From Cryomorphaceae bacterium (GTDB taxonomy: Bacteria; Bacteroidota; Bacteroidia; Flavobacteriales_D; Cryomorphaceae), in assembly GCA_003565555.1 (NCBI GenBank), contig PXBH01000042.1, positions 16,058 through 80,057 on the forward strand: a DNA stretch of 64,000 bases, in the 5' to 3' direction. Shown piece by piece: positions 26,776-36,443 of the stretch. The position numbers and the translations under genes are program-made. Positions within the stretch are counted from its first letter, which is position 1; the number at the start of each line of letters is the position of its first letter. The notes below the pieces were generated by a model. It ran no database searches. It was not told the origin of the DNA and saw only the letters and a list, made by a program, of their open reading frames with translations.

Positions 26776-28782
26776 ATGCTCACCGCCTCCGCAGACAAAC
26801 AAACCCATTTCGACCGCAAAGGACTGGCCGATGATGTCCTCATTGATATTTATCGAAATATTTTAAAGCCCCGAATGATCGAGGAGAAAATGCTCATTCT
26901 TCTTCGTTCGGGAAAGATCTCAAAATGGTTCTCCGGAATAGGGCAGGAGGCCATCAGCGTAGGCGTGACCATGGCGATGAAGCCGGAAGAATACATCCTG
27001 CCCATGCACCGAAACCTCGGGGTATTCACCGGGCGCGGACTGCCGCTCGGAAGACTTTTCAGCCAGTTTCAGGGCAAGGCGCACGGCTATACCAAGGGCC
27101 GTGACCGCTCCTTTCATTTCGGAGTGAAGGAGGCACGCATTGTGGGGATGATATCCCACCTCGGCCCCCAGATGGGCATTGCAGACGGGATAGCGCTGGC
27201 CCACCTCCTTGACGGGGATCAGCGTGTGGCAGCTGTATTTACGGGCGACGGCGGTGCAAGCGAAGGTGATTTTCACGAAAGTGTCAATACCGCCGCAGTA
27301 TGGGGCCTTCCCGTGATGTTTGTCATTGAAAATAACGGGTACGGCCTCTCCACCCCGTCGAGCGAGCAGTTCAAGTGCGCACAGTTTATCGACAAGGCCA
27401 TCGGCTACGGAATAGATGCGGTGCAAATCGCAGGCAACAATGTGATCGAAGTTTTTACGGAAGTGAGCAAAGTGGCCGAGGACATTCGCAAAAATCCGCG
27501 TCCCGTTCTTGTGGAGTGCATGACCTTCAGGATGCGCGGCCACGAAGAGGCCTCGGGAACCAAGTACGTACCCGAAGCATTGATGGCGGAATGGGCGGCC
27601 AAAGATCCGGTGTCGAATTACGAGAAATTCCTCAAAAACTCCGGCGTCTTGACGGAGTCCGCGATCGCAGATATTCGTGCGGAGTTCAAAAAAGAAATCG
27701 AGGACGGGCTCAACGAAGCATACGGGGAGCCCCCGATTTCCGCAGATCCCGATCGTGAAAGGGCAGATGTGTATGCTCCCTTCGATTTTACAGAAGTGCC
27801 GCCTTCCGGCAAAATGCGTGAAATGCGCTTTGTCGATGCCGTTTCCGACGGACTGCGTGAAGCCATGCATAAGCATGAGGACTTGGTGCTTATGGGGCAG
27901 GACATTGCCGAATACGGAGGTGTATTCAAGATTACGGAAGGCTTCCTCGAGCTTTTCGGTAAAGACCGGGTGCGCAATACCCCTCTGTGCGAAGCAGCGA
28001 TTTTGGGCACGGGACTCGGCCTGTCGATCAAGGGCCGAAAGTCGATGGTAGAGATGCAGTTTGCAGATTTCGTTTCAGAGGGTTTCAATCAGATTGTGAA
28101 CAATTTGGCCAAGATCCACTACCGCTGGGGGCAAAATGCCGATGTGGTGGTGCGCATGCCGACGGGAGCAGGCGTGCAGGCCGGGCCCTTTCACTCGCAG
28201 AGCAATGAGGCCTGGTTCACCCACGTTCCCGGCCTGAAGGTGGTGTATCCCGCTTTTCCTGAGGATGCAAAGGGGCTGCTGATCACAGCTTTTGAAGACC
28301 CGAATCCCGTCATGTTTTTCGAGCACAAAGCCCTGTACCGGAGCCTTCGCGGTGAGGTGCCCGAGGGGTATTACAACCTGCCTTTCGGCAAGGCGGCCAC
28401 CGTACGCGAAGGGAGTGACCTCAGCATCATCACTTACGGTATGGGCGTGCATTGGGCCTCGGCCCTCGCGGAAACCCTCGCGCAGGAAGCGTCATTGGAA
28501 ATCATCGACCTGCGCACCCTCGCGCCCCTTGACAGCGAGTCGGTGTTCAATTCGGCGCGAAAGACGGGCAAGGTGCTGGTACTCCATGAGGACACCATGT
28601 TCGGCGGCATCGGGGGAGAGATTGCCTCGCTTGTCGGTGAGCACTGCTTCAGCGACCTTGACGCCCCGGTGATGCGCTGTGCGAGCACGGATACGCCCGT
28701 ACCCTTTGCAGGGCCTTTGGAGGAACAATTTTTGGCGAAAAGCCGCCTCGAGAAAACGGTGCGGGAGCTTCTGGATTACTGA
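26776..28782 (+). CDS. 2-oxoacid dehydrogenase E1, fused alpha and beta subunits
   Basis: A 668-residue thiamine-diphosphate enzyme, the decarboxylating E1 component of a branched-chain or related 2-oxoacid dehydrogenase complex. The alpha half (about 20-335) has the ThDP motif GDGGASEGDFHESVNTAAVWGLPVMFVIENNGYGLST and RMRGHEEASGTKY. The beta half (about 350-668) has QDIAEYGGVFKITEGFLELFGKDRVRNTPLCEAAILGTGLGLSIKGRKSMVEMQFADF. The two are normally separate chains; the fused form is frequent in Bacteroidota. E2 and E3 are not in the window. Its stop overlaps the convergent RNA methyltransferase gene by seven bases. Confidence 0.92.
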   Translation: MLTASADKQTHFDRKGLADDVLIDIYRNILKPRMIEEKMLILLRSGKISKWFSGIGQEAISVGVTMAMKPEEYILPMHRNLGVFTGRGLPLGRLFSQFQGKAHGYTKGRDRSFHFGVKEARIVGMISHLGPQMGIADGIALAHLLDGDQRVAAVFTGDGGASEGDFHESVNTAAVWGLPVMFVIENNGYGLSTPSSEQFKCAQFIDKAIGYGIDAVQIAGNNVIEVFTEVSKVAEDIRKNPRPVLVECMTFRMRGHEEASGTKYVPEALMAEWAAKDPVSNYEKFLKNSGVLTESAIADIRAEFKKEIEDGLNEAYGEPPISADPDRERADVYAPFDFTEVPPSGKMREMRFVDAVSDGLREAMHKHEDLVLMGQDIAEYGGVFKITEGFLELFGKDRVRNTPLCEAAILGTGLGLSIKGRKSMVEMQFADFVSEGFNQIVNNLAKIHYRWGQNADVVVRMPTGAGVQAGPFHSQSNEAWFTHVPGLKVVYPAFPEDAKGLLITAFEDPNPVMFFEHKALYRSLRGEVPEGYYNLPFGKAATVREGSDLSIITYGMGVHWASALAETLAQEASLEIIDLRTLAPLDSESVFNSARKTGKVLVLHEDTMFGGIGGEIASLVGEHCFSDLDAPVMRCASTDTPVPFAGPLEEQFLAKSRLEKTVRELLDY

Positions 28783-30005
28783 GCTTCCTTCTCGTCTTCC
28801 GAAGGCGCGCCGCGCTTGCTGCCGCTGTAGAGTTGAAACCCCGCAAATCGGCACGGAATCTTCCCGTTCATCAGGTGGTGGGTGGCAAAGGTGCGCAATC
28901 CGATTTTGAACATGGCTTCCCTGTTTCCGGAAAGCACCCATGCCCGATACCCGGGGTAAGCTTCTTTCAGCCTGGCTCCGATGCGCTCGTAGAGCTGCTC
29001 AATGTCATGGTGGCGCAGCCGCTCTCCGTAAGGCGGGTTGAGAACAAGAAAACCCGGTGCCGGCAGCGGTGCTTCAAACATGAAGTCGGCGTGCTTCACC
29101 TCAATGATATCGTCGAGTTTAGCGGCTTCTGCGGCCTCTCTTGCCTGTCTCGCCGCATGGATATCGTGGTCGATGGCCTTGATTTTATGCGGGCACTCCT
29201 CGATGCGGTTCACCGTAGCCTCGCGAATCACATCAAAGAGCTCAGGCTCGTAGTCTTTCCAGTGCATAAATGCAAAATCGTTGCGCATCAGGCCCGGTGC
29301 GATTTTATTGGCAATCATAGCCGCTTCGATGGCCAGTGTGCCGGATCCGCACATCCCGTCCGTGAAGTTGGTTTTGCCCTCATAACCCGCCAGCATGAGC
29401 ATGCCTGCAGCAAGGCACTCGTTTAGCGGAGCCTCGGCATCGCGGTGTCGGTATCCGCGCATATTGAGCGGCTTGCCCGAACTGTCGAGCGAGAGGGAGA
29501 TGTCGTTGTTGTATATGCGGAGGTGGACCACGATGTCGGGCCGTTTTACATCAACGTCCGGTCGGGAGCCTGTGCTTTCGCGAAAATGATCCGCAATCGC
29601 ATCTTTGACTTTCAGCGCCGCATAGTGGCTGTGCGTATGAACGGGCCCGGTGACTGCCGCTTTTACCGCAAAGGTCTTGTCGCCGTCAAAATGGCGGCTC
29701 CATTCTATGGCCGCCGCGCCCGTGTAAAGGGCCTCTTCATCGTCGGCTTTGAATTTTTTGATCGGTTTCAGAACGCGCAGTGCCGTTCGGAGACGGAGAT
29801 TTGCTTTGTAGATCAGGTCTTTGTCTGCCGTGAAATACACGGCCCGCTTTCCGGGGCTCACGTCATTGGCACCGATGGAGGTCAGCTCCCGTGCCAGCAC
29901 GTCTTCGAGGCCCTGCAGGGTGACGGCTACCATGGCAAAACGCCCCGGCGCACGCTTTTTGAAAGGCCTGTTTTTGGGCTTAACCTCCCGCCTTCTTCGC
30001 TCCAT
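28776..30005 (-). CDS. THUMP-domain class I SAM-dependent RNA methyltransferase
   Basis: A 409-residue methyltransferase of the RlmL/Trm-G10-like class acting on guanosine in rRNA or tRNA. A basic N-terminal tail (MERRRREVKPKNRPFKKRAPGR) precedes the THUMP region at about 25-175; the catalytic part has FTDGMCGSGTLAIEAAMIANKIAPG (SAM site), IKAIDHDIHAARQAREAAE and FLVLNPPYGERL, with the NPPY base-flipping motif. The C-terminal end is Glu/Asp rich. It overlaps the SUI1-factor gene upstream by 26 bases, so the two are a translation-related operon. The exact methylation site cannot be told. Confidence 0.9.
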   Translation of the reverse strand: MERRRREVKPKNRPFKKRAPGRFAMVAVTLQGLEDVLARELTSIGANDVSPGKRAVYFTADKDLIYKANLRLRTALRVLKPIKKFKADDEEALYTGAAAIEWSRHFDGDKTFAVKAAVTGPVHTHSHYAALKVKDAIADHFRESTGSRPDVDVKRPDIVVHLRIYNNDISLSLDSSGKPLNMRGYRHRDAEAPLNECLAAGMLMLAGYEGKTNFTDGMCGSGTLAIEAAMIANKIAPGLMRNDFAFMHWKDYEPELFDVIREATVNRIEECPHKIKAIDHDIHAARQAREAAEAAKLDDIIEVKHADFMFEAPLPAPGFLVLNPPYGERLRHHDIEQLYERIGARLKEAYPGYRAWVLSGNREAMFKIGLRTFATHHLMNGKIPCRFAGFQLYSGSKRGAPSEDEKEAQ

Positions 30006-30321
30006 ATCCTTGTTTTTTCAGGTAATCCGTCACCTTATCGCGGTGGTCGCCCTGTATGATGATTTCTCCGTTTTTGGCCGTTCCGCCTACGCCGCAAAGC
30101 GTTTTTAACGCGCGCCCCAAGTCTTTCATGTCGTCTTCCGAGCCCTTGAAGCCCCGCACCACAGTGGCCGATTTTCCTCCGCCTTTTCGGTCGAGCCAAA
30201 TGCGGAGGTCTTGATCGGAAGGGGGCACGGTCTCGTAGTCTTCATCCGGTCCGTCGCTGTGCGCGAAGTCGGAATTGGTGCTGTACACGAAGCCGCGGTT
30301 GCTTTTGTTTTTCTTTGCCAT
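29980..30321 (-). CDS. SUI1/YciH-family translation initiation factor
   Basis: A 113-residue small protein of the eIF1/SUI1 fold: RIWLDRKGGGKSATVVRGFKG, DLGRALKTLCGVGGTAKNGEIIIQGDHRDKVTDYLKKQGYGAKKAGG. Bacterial YciH-type proteins resemble eIF1 and may influence start-codon fidelity. I chose the ATG at 30321 (MAKKNKSNRGFVYSTNSDF); the ORF open to 30384 includes a TAnnTTTG box and lacks similarity. The stop lies inside the following methyltransferase gene (26-base overlap). Confidence 0.9.
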   Translation of the reverse strand: MAKKNKSNRGFVYSTNSDFAHSDGPDEDYETVPPSDQDLRIWLDRKGGGKSATVVRGFKGSEDDMKDLGRALKTLCGVGGTAKNGEIIIQGDHRDKVTDYLKKQGYGAKKAGG

Positions 30322-30357
30322 AATGAGTCCCGTCGGTGTTGCTTGGTTTGCTCGGTG

Positions 30358-30365
30358 CAAAACTA
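30358..30365 (-). promoter_or_regulatory. -7 box TAGTTTTG for the SUI1-methyltransferase operon
   Basis: Exact TAnnTTTG on the minus strand, followed by CACCG, 36 bases before the ATG at 30321. A TTG lies 16 bases upstream, slightly short of the usual spacing. Confidence 0.45.
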
Positions 30366-30399
30366 CGATTTTGCGCGGGGGCAATCTCGGGCTCCGCGC

Positions 30400-30930
30400 T
30401 CAGAGGTCTTTCGTAATCCGCATGATCTGACCGGTATGTCTGTCCAAGTGGTCCTGAAGGAAATCGAGCGTTTGGAAAATATTGATTTTCCCGGCCCTCG
30501 GATGTTTGAAGACGGCAATTCCCGCAGTTTCACGATCGAAAAGGGCCAAGACTTTGTACAATTCATCACGTGTGGTACGATAGTCGGATTTCAGGACGGT
30601 GTAATCGGGTTTTTCGGGAATGTCCGCTACGATCGAGGGTGCTTTGAACTTGAGCCTTTTGTTCTTCAGGGCGCGGTGAAGGGCATAGGCGCGAAGGGTG
30701 GCACTGAGTCCTGCCTTTTCTTTTCTTGCGTCGAGATTGTCGAGCCTCTTCTTGAGGGCCTTTACGGTGTTTTTTTCAGACAGCCACAGGTGGTACAGGA
30801 CCTGAGCGGCGCTCCATTCAGCGCCTTTTTTGGCGCGAAGCACGGAAGGTTCCAGCGTGTCGGTGTACTTCAAGAGGTGCTTCAGCGCCTTGTGCAGGGC
30901 ATCTTTTTTATGTTCAATTTTGGGAAGCAT
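30400..30930 (-). CDS. DinB-superfamily protein
   Basis: A 176-residue four-helix-bundle protein of the DinB/YfiT-like superfamily. Metal-site histidines appear in WSAAQVLYHLWLSE (about 45-58) and in the C-terminal helix FLQDHLDRHTGQIMRI (about 157-172). Such proteins include metal-dependent thiol transferases and many uncharacterised members; no substrate can be inferred. The start overlaps the 3' end of the DUF4105 gene by 17 bases, so the two are co-transcribed. Confidence 0.8.
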   Translation of the reverse strand: MLPKIEHKKDALHKALKHLLKYTDTLEPSVLRAKKGAEWSAAQVLYHLWLSEKNTVKALKKRLDNLDARKEKAGLSATLRAYALHRALKNKRLKFKAPSIVADIPEKPDYTVLKSDYRTTRDELYKVLALFDRETAGIAVFKHPRAGKINIFQTLDFLQDHLDRHTGQIMRITKDL

Positions 30931-32098
30931 CGCGAACTTTTTGACGGGTGAATATTTGCTTTTGCCAGGACCAGCCGCGGGTAATAAGTGCGAGAACCAC
31001 AGGTATGACCGCCGCGTTCAGTGTTTGCGGAATCCACATCCAGGCTACCACCACAAAAAAGAGAAAACCGCTCTGGTAGCGGAAGAAGCGGTTTTCCGGC
31101 TTCCCGACTGCAATCAGGTAGGCCCCGTAAAACCAAGTGGGTGCCGCCCAGAGTATATTCATATTCCACTTGGTGGCGGAGTGATCCGTGGCAAACCAGA
31201 GCAAAAGAATCACAATACTCAGAATCCCGATGAGGGAATAAAAGCTGATATCAAACCATTTCATGCGCTTGGGATGCACATATATACCCGTGATCAGACA
31301 AAAGGCAAAAAACACCCAAAACCCCCAAGTAATGCTGCTCTCGCCCGTGTCACGAAGGTTCGGATTTTCCGGCAGCACCAAGCTCGTTTCGCTTACCAGT
31401 GACACATTTCCGCCATCTCTTTTGATGGTTGCATCGCCCATGGCATCCATCAGGTAATCCGGCAGGAACATCTTATCCCTGTAATCCGCTTGGTAATCAC
31501 AGGGCGCACCGAGGGCCAGGTCGATGCCGAGTTCACTCCAGGGATGGTTGTTCAGATACAGGCCGATGAGCTGCCGAAACGTGGCTGCAGTATCGGCGGC
31601 CGCAGCGGGGTAGATGAGGTCGCTGCCGAGTACCGTCTCAAAAACATCTCGAATGCGTGAACTGCAATTGTCGTAAAAGAAATCGTACTTGTAGTTTCGG
31701 TTTTCGGGTTTTGCGTTGTTTTCCAGAAAGGCATACATCTCCTCCTTTTCGGAGTCGGTGAGGTTGAGCTCCTGGCGTTTTACCCACCTGCCTTCGTATT
31801 GGTATTGGGCTAAAAATCGCCCGAAACTCGATACGCTCAAGGCGTAATCCAACTTCCCCCGGGCAAATTTGACGTAGAAATTGGGCGTGTCAAAATCGAA
31901 GGTGCCGTAATTGTAGACTTTGTCGAGTCCCGTTCGGGAATCGTAGACATGGATGGCACTGTGGCCGAATACGGCGTAGAGATCATCCCCGGGGCCGCAG
32001 GTAATCAGGGATACCGAAAAACCTGCGGGAGGGGCTTGAGAAAATAAAGGTACGGCGGTAAGTACCGAAAACAGCACCGCAAAGATCCAATGCTTCAT
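30914..32098 (-). CDS. DUF4105 (Lnb-like) membrane protein
   Basis: A 394-residue protein with a cleavable signal peptide (ending VPLFSQ), a periplasmic DUF4105 domain at about 25-190 and about five C-terminal membrane helices at 245-375. The domain carries LITCGPGDDLYAVFGHSAIHVYDSRTGLDKVYNYGTFDF and YDFFYDNCSSRIRDVF, with conserved Cys and His. Proteins with this N-terminal domain have been described as the Bacteroidota lipoprotein N-acyltransferase Lnb, which completes lipoprotein maturation in place of Lnt. That role fits the many lipoproteins here, but family members may differ. A near-match TAATTTCG box precedes the ATG. Confidence 0.85.
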   Translation of the reverse strand: MKHWIFAVLFSVLTAVPLFSQAPPAGFSVSLITCGPGDDLYAVFGHSAIHVYDSRTGLDKVYNYGTFDFDTPNFYVKFARGKLDYALSVSSFGRFLAQYQYEGRWVKRQELNLTDSEKEEMYAFLENNAKPENRNYKYDFFYDNCSSRIRDVFETVLGSDLIYPAAAADTAATFRQLIGLYLNNHPWSELGIDLALGAPCDYQADYRDKMFLPDYLMDAMGDATIKRDGGNVSLVSETSLVLPENPNLRDTGESSITWGFWVFFAFCLITGIYVHPKRMKWFDISFYSLIGILSIVILLLWFATDHSATKWNMNILWAAPTWFYGAYLIAVGKPENRFFRYQSGFLFFVVVAWMWIPQTLNAAVIPVVLALITRGWSWQKQIFTRQKVRDASQN

Positions 32099-32125
32099 AG
32101 GGCCGAAATTACCAAAATATCGGCC

Positions 32126-34399
32126 TCAGTCTCGGAGCAATTCTCGGATTCTCTCTAAAGAACGCTTGTTGTTGTCAAAGTCCATGGACTGGATGACCCG
32201 CTGCTTTTCCAATGCGGTGAGGTGCCAACTCAGTGCAATGTTCTCGTCAGGGTAGCGCATGATTTCGAGCGGGACTTGGTGGATAGGGACCTTAAGGCTG
32301 TTGGAGGTCATGCGCATCAATTGATCCATGTTGTAGTCCTGATCGTTGAAGTAATTGCCGTAGAATGAACCGATGGGGTCGGTCACTTTGTCCAGCAGGG
32401 TAGATCGGCCGCCTTTCGGTTCGAAATGCTTTTCGACATCCCGAATTTGAAGCACCACGATGCCGCTTGTGTTTTTTTCGATCCAAGATTTGAACGCGAT
32501 GAGGTATTGCGCCGTGATCTTCGTTCCGAAATTGTCGCGGAGTCCGGCATCCATCACTTCGATCGGCGGATCGGTGGGAAGTGTAGCATTGGGCAGGATA
32601 TACGGGAAGGTAGAACTCATGCGCAGGGCGCTCGTCATCAGCAGATCGTCTGCACCGTGGCGCACAAACATGCGGTTGAATTCAATGTTTTCCGTGGCGA
32701 GGTTGAGCTGCTCCCGAATGTCGGGATACTCGTAGGTCAGGAAAGATATCGGCTGGGAGCTGATCAGCAACCTTCGCCCGTCATTGACAATGGAAGGGGT
32801 GAGGACCATCATGGGAACGGCCCCGCGGTATACATCCTTTTCATATGCCGCCACTGTTTTATCCAGCACGAAGTCTGTATTCTGATTGAACTGCTCCTCG
32901 AAGGTCATGGCCCGGTCGAGAATATAGCGGTGTCCCGCAACCTCCCTATGTCGGAAACGAATGAATATATCATTGGTAGCCAGCGTGTAGAGAATGCGGT
33001 TGAGAATGTCCTTGGCCGCCTTGTCGAGGTAGTGCGGACTGTACAGGGAGTGCTCCAAGCTGTCGCGTCGCAGGTAGAGTTCGCGAAAATAAGCGGCACC
33101 CACCGTGCCCCCGGATGAGCCGCTGATGAGCCGCGTATTTCTGAAGAAGGCACCCTCGGTGATGCTGTCGGCATACTGCAGGCACTGTACGGTAAAGAGG
33201 GTCGACCTCTGGCCGCCGCCGCTGGTATTGACGAAGACCATTTTCGGTTTGAAGTTCGGATTTCCCGTGCGCTTGCGCTCCCGGTCCAGCCATCGGTTCA
33301 GAATGTTCTCATGGTAGGCCACGTCTTGGCGCACCTTCATCAAGTCACTGCTCAGGCTGTCGATGGTATTCACCGTATAGGCTACGGGAGGTTCCGAATA
33401 ATCCAGACCGTAGGCAGGATTGGTCATGTTCAGCACATCGTATTTTCCCGAAAGGGCATTCACGACGGCAAAGAGCACGATCAGTGCGGGCCAGGTCCAG
33501 CCTTTCAGCCATGACATTACAATGCTGACGAGCATGATCACGGCCGTGAGTACAAGACAGGCGCTTGCAGCCGCGGGGATTACAAAGGCGGCGTTAAACT
33601 GAAATGCGCCTACCACCACGAAAGCGCTGATAATGATCAGCTCAAAAAATGATGCATTGACGTGGTTCTGGTAAAAAACCTTCTGAAGGGTAGCATGATC
33701 GTAGTGATCGGCATTGCGCGCCAATGCTAACTTGAAGGGGTGAACGAGATAGGTATCCGTACGGAGCTTCTCTTGCCCCGGCCCCCGCAAACGTATGCTC
33801 TGCTTCTTGCGGAAAGCGCTCGCACGTTTGCGGATTACCTGATCTATTTCAGATTCCGTTTGTCCCGTAATCTTGAAAATGTTCTTGTTCGTAGGAAAGA
33901 AATACAGGAAGGCAATAACAATGAAGAGCACATTGCCGACGAGAAAAGCGCCCAGATCAAGGGCGATTTCACCGGGGGTCTTCAATTCTGCTGTGTGCAG
34001 AAATACAGCGGAGTGGTACAGATATACCGCGACGAAAATCAGCGGAATCAGCGAATTGTTGACGCAAAACTTGAAAAACGGACGGGCCAAAGTGCCCAAA
34101 AATGCAAAACGGTGCCCGTGGCTGATGTAGGAATAAATGTTGAAGGCCATGATGAACCCCCCGAGGGCAAAGCCCAAAATTGCGAACGACCACAGACCTA
34201 CCTCACCCAGATACTCCGGTGCCAAAAACAGGTAAGGAATCCCGAATTTGGTCGCGAAGCTTTGCGTTACGAAACCGAAAAGGATGAGCCAAAAAAGCAA
34301 CAGAAAAGGACTTCTTCGTATGTGCAGCATCAATAGCTGCAAGGGGAAGAAGTAAAAAAATCGCGCGAAGCGCTGCTTTCTTGAAATTTCGGCCGTCAT
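32126..34399 (-). CDS. Membrane-embedded patatin-like phospholipase
   Basis: A 757-residue protein. The N-terminal half has several membrane helices (about 30-50, 70-95, 115-135, 150-175 and 255-310). The C-terminal half (about 375-720) is a patatin-like lipid acyl hydrolase: KMVFVNTSGGGQRSTLFTVQCL is the oxyanion-hole segment, RLISGSSGGTVGAAYFREL the GxSxG-type nucleophile elbow, and PPIEVMDAGLRDNFGTKI supplies the catalytic Asp. It probably cleaves glycerophospholipids at the inner membrane. Membrane helices on a patatin domain are unusual compared with soluble or barrel-linked patatins. Confidence 0.85.
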   Translation of the reverse strand: MTAEISRKQRFARFFYFFPLQLLMLHIRRSPFLLLFWLILFGFVTQSFATKFGIPYLFLAPEYLGEVGLWSFAILGFALGGFIMAFNIYSYISHGHRFAFLGTLARPFFKFCVNNSLIPLIFVAVYLYHSAVFLHTAELKTPGEIALDLGAFLVGNVLFIVIAFLYFFPTNKNIFKITGQTESEIDQVIRKRASAFRKKQSIRLRGPGQEKLRTDTYLVHPFKLALARNADHYDHATLQKVFYQNHVNASFFELIIISAFVVVGAFQFNAAFVIPAAASACLVLTAVIMLVSIVMSWLKGWTWPALIVLFAVVNALSGKYDVLNMTNPAYGLDYSEPPVAYTVNTIDSLSSDLMKVRQDVAYHENILNRWLDRERKRTGNPNFKPKMVFVNTSGGGQRSTLFTVQCLQYADSITEGAFFRNTRLISGSSGGTVGAAYFRELYLRRDSLEHSLYSPHYLDKAAKDILNRILYTLATNDIFIRFRHREVAGHRYILDRAMTFEEQFNQNTDFVLDKTVAAYEKDVYRGAVPMMVLTPSIVNDGRRLLISSQPISFLTYEYPDIREQLNLATENIEFNRMFVRHGADDLLMTSALRMSSTFPYILPNATLPTDPPIEVMDAGLRDNFGTKITAQYLIAFKSWIEKNTSGIVVLQIRDVEKHFEPKGGRSTLLDKVTDPIGSFYGNYFNDQDYNMDQLMRMTSNSLKVPIHQVPLEIMRYPDENIALSWHLTALEKQRVIQSMDFDNNKRSLERIRELLRD

Positions 34400-34462
34400 T
34401 GAAGGAAGGTCACATCTTTAATATGTACGCAAAAAAACGGCAAGTGTTTTGCAAGGAGCGCT

Positions 34463-36154
34463 TTATTTGAGCGCAAGGGCAACGGCTTCGGTCACTTCCC
34501 GTTCCGCCTTGTCGGCCGCACGGTCCAGTTCATCGGCTTCCGCGAGGGTCTTTTCGACAAATTCGCGGTCCTCAAAGTCGGCGAGATTGACCCGAACATT
34601 CATCACCGCGCCCTTCACTGCCGCCCGTGCACAGAGTGCGCCCACGCCGGCATCGGTCACAGAGTTCGGGTTTCCTTTTTCCGCCATTGCCCGGCACAGG
34701 TCGAAGGTATCATAGGCGAGTTTAGCAATACGCAAAGGCACTTCCGCCGCATGTCTTGTGGCAGCAGCGATGGCCTGTTTGCGCGCTTCCTGCTCCGCTG
34801 CAGTGTCTTTGGGCATCCCGAAGGCTTCCATGATTTTGTTAAATGCGGCAGTATCATCGTCCGTGGCTTTCAGCAGTTCTTCGCTCAGCGCCTGTCCCTT
34901 TTCGGCGTATTCAGAGAAGGTTTCCCAGCGGTCATCCCAGCCCCGTTTGTGCGCGCTCAGGTTGGCTACCATGGTTCCCATAGCGGCGGCCAGCACGCCG
35001 CAATAAGCGCTTACACTTCCTCCTCCGGGGGCCGGGCTTTCCGAAGCGGCCTTTTCGGCAAATGCTGTCAGGCTCAGGTCTGCCAATTTTCGGGTACTTG
35101 TATCGCGAATCATGTATTCGATGACTTTTTTCTCCGGATCGAAGGGCGCCAAGTCATCAAGGCCAAGACTCTTCACGGCTATCTTCACCTTTTCCGACTC
35201 GGGAATACCGAGGGAGCGCCGCTGCTTTTTCAGGAAGTAGTCTGCAGCCTCCGTCAGGCACCGCAGCGGCATCAGCCCCACAATTTCGGATCCTGTGACC
35301 CGAATTCCCCGCTCCCGCGCCCTTTCACATGCTTCGTCAAAGGCTTTGTGAACGGGCGTAACATTAATATCCGTCAGGTTCAGCGAAAGCTGCGCAATGC
35401 CGTATTCTTCGATGTACCAACCGATGCCTTTCACAGCTTTAAGGCTGCCGGGAATCCGTTCGGGCTCGCCGTCCGGGCCGGTCACCACCTTTCCCGTTAT
35501 GGGATTGCCCTCACGCTTGATTCGTCCCGCTTCGCGGATGTCGAATGCCACGGAATTGGCGCGACGCACGGATGTGGTGTTGAGGTTGATGTTGTAGGCC
35601 ACCAGAAAGTCACGTGCCGAGATGGCCGTAGCTCCCGTTTTCTTCACCTGATCGTTAAACGCTGCCGGACCGAAGTCGGGTTTCCATTCGGGTTTTGCAA
35701 GCTTATCCAAGCCTTCATATTCGCCCTGCCTGCAGTAAGCCAGGTTTTTTCGCTTGGGTTCGCGCGCGGCGTGCTCGTAAAAGTAGCCCGGAATTCCCAG
35801 CTCTTTTCCGACCCGCTCGCCGAGCTTACGGGCGTATTCGGCGGTTTCCTCCATGGAGATGGCCGATACGGGAATCAGCGGGCATACATCGGTGGCTCCC
35901 ATGCGCGGATGGGCTCCGCTGTGTTTCCGCATGTCGATAAGCTCCGCTGCTTTTTTGATCAGCCGGAAGGCTGCTTCAATGACAGGCTCAGGCTCGCCCA
36001 CGAAAGTAATCACCGTGCGGTTTGTACTTTTTCCGGGATCGATATCCAAAAGTTTTACGCCCTCGACGGTTTCAGCCTCAGCGGCAATGGCGTTGATTTT
36101 GTCCGTGTCACGTCCCTCGGAAATATTGGGAACGCATTCGATGAGTTGCTTCAT
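34463..36154 (-). CDS. ftcD: Glutamate formimidoyltransferase / cyclodeaminase (FTCD)
   Basis: A 563-residue bifunctional cytoplasmic enzyme. The transferase part (about 1-330) has LIECVPNISEGRDTDKI, DIDPGKSTNRTVITFVGEP and HSGAHPRMGATDVCPLIPV; it moves the formimino group of formiminoglutamate to tetrahydrofolate. The cyclodeaminase part (about 355-563) has FAEKAASESPAPGGGSVSAYCGVLAAAMGTMVANLS and PNSVTDAGVGALCARAAVKGAVMNVRVNL and then releases ammonia. It consumes the product of HutI, encoded 18 kb away on the same strand. The stretch 34400-34462 shows nothing clear. Confidence 0.95.
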   Translation of the reverse strand: MKQLIECVPNISEGRDTDKINAIAAEAETVEGVKLLDIDPGKSTNRTVITFVGEPEPVIEAAFRLIKKAAELIDMRKHSGAHPRMGATDVCPLIPVSAISMEETAEYARKLGERVGKELGIPGYFYEHAAREPKRKNLAYCRQGEYEGLDKLAKPEWKPDFGPAAFNDQVKKTGATAISARDFLVAYNINLNTTSVRRANSVAFDIREAGRIKREGNPITGKVVTGPDGEPERIPGSLKAVKGIGWYIEEYGIAQLSLNLTDINVTPVHKAFDEACERARERGIRVTGSEIVGLMPLRCLTEAADYFLKKQRRSLGIPESEKVKIAVKSLGLDDLAPFDPEKKVIEYMIRDTSTRKLADLSLTAFAEKAASESPAPGGGSVSAYCGVLAAAMGTMVANLSAHKRGWDDRWETFSEYAEKGQALSEELLKATDDDTAAFNKIMEAFGMPKDTAAEQEARKQAIAAATRHAAEVPLRIAKLAYDTFDLCRAMAEKGNPNSVTDAGVGALCARAAVKGAVMNVRVNLADFEDREFVEKTLAEADELDRAADKAEREVTEAVALALK

Positions 36155-36351
36155 GGAGTGAAGGGGTTGAGCTATGGTTTATGACTTTTGCGCGAAGGTA
36201 GCAAAAGGCCCGCGGGTGTATGTGCGGTTAAGAAATCTTGTGTGAATTAGTATGTCGCGCCGTGGGCACCGCTGCGAGATCTGTTTTTGTTTGCTGCCAA
36301 TATGTTTATCGCGTGCTTGATCTTTCGATTACTCTCGGCATTTGCGCACTT

Positions 36352-36359
36352 TATTTTTG
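36352..36359 (+). promoter_or_regulatory. -7 box TATTTTTG upstream of the Cys-repeat gene
   Basis: Exact TAnnTTTG, 84 bases before the ATG at 36444. No -33 TTG at the right spacing, so this is tentative. Confidence 0.35.
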
Positions 36360-36443
36360 AAGTGTGCAGCAGTTTTTATCTCACGGCTGTTTATTCTCCG
36401 AAACCGAACATAATTCATCTCCTCAAACTTTAAATTGAAAACC

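Noticed and set aside
16932..36154. A histidine-utilisation operon including HutI and FTCD
   Set aside because: The two genes are about 16 kb apart with many unrelated genes between; no HutH or HutU is seen, so they are not one operon.
34751..36184. 477-codon open frame antisense to FTCD
   Set aside because: It lies wholly opposite a confidently identified enzyme and its translation is Phe/Gly/His-rich with no domain; a codon-bias shadow.
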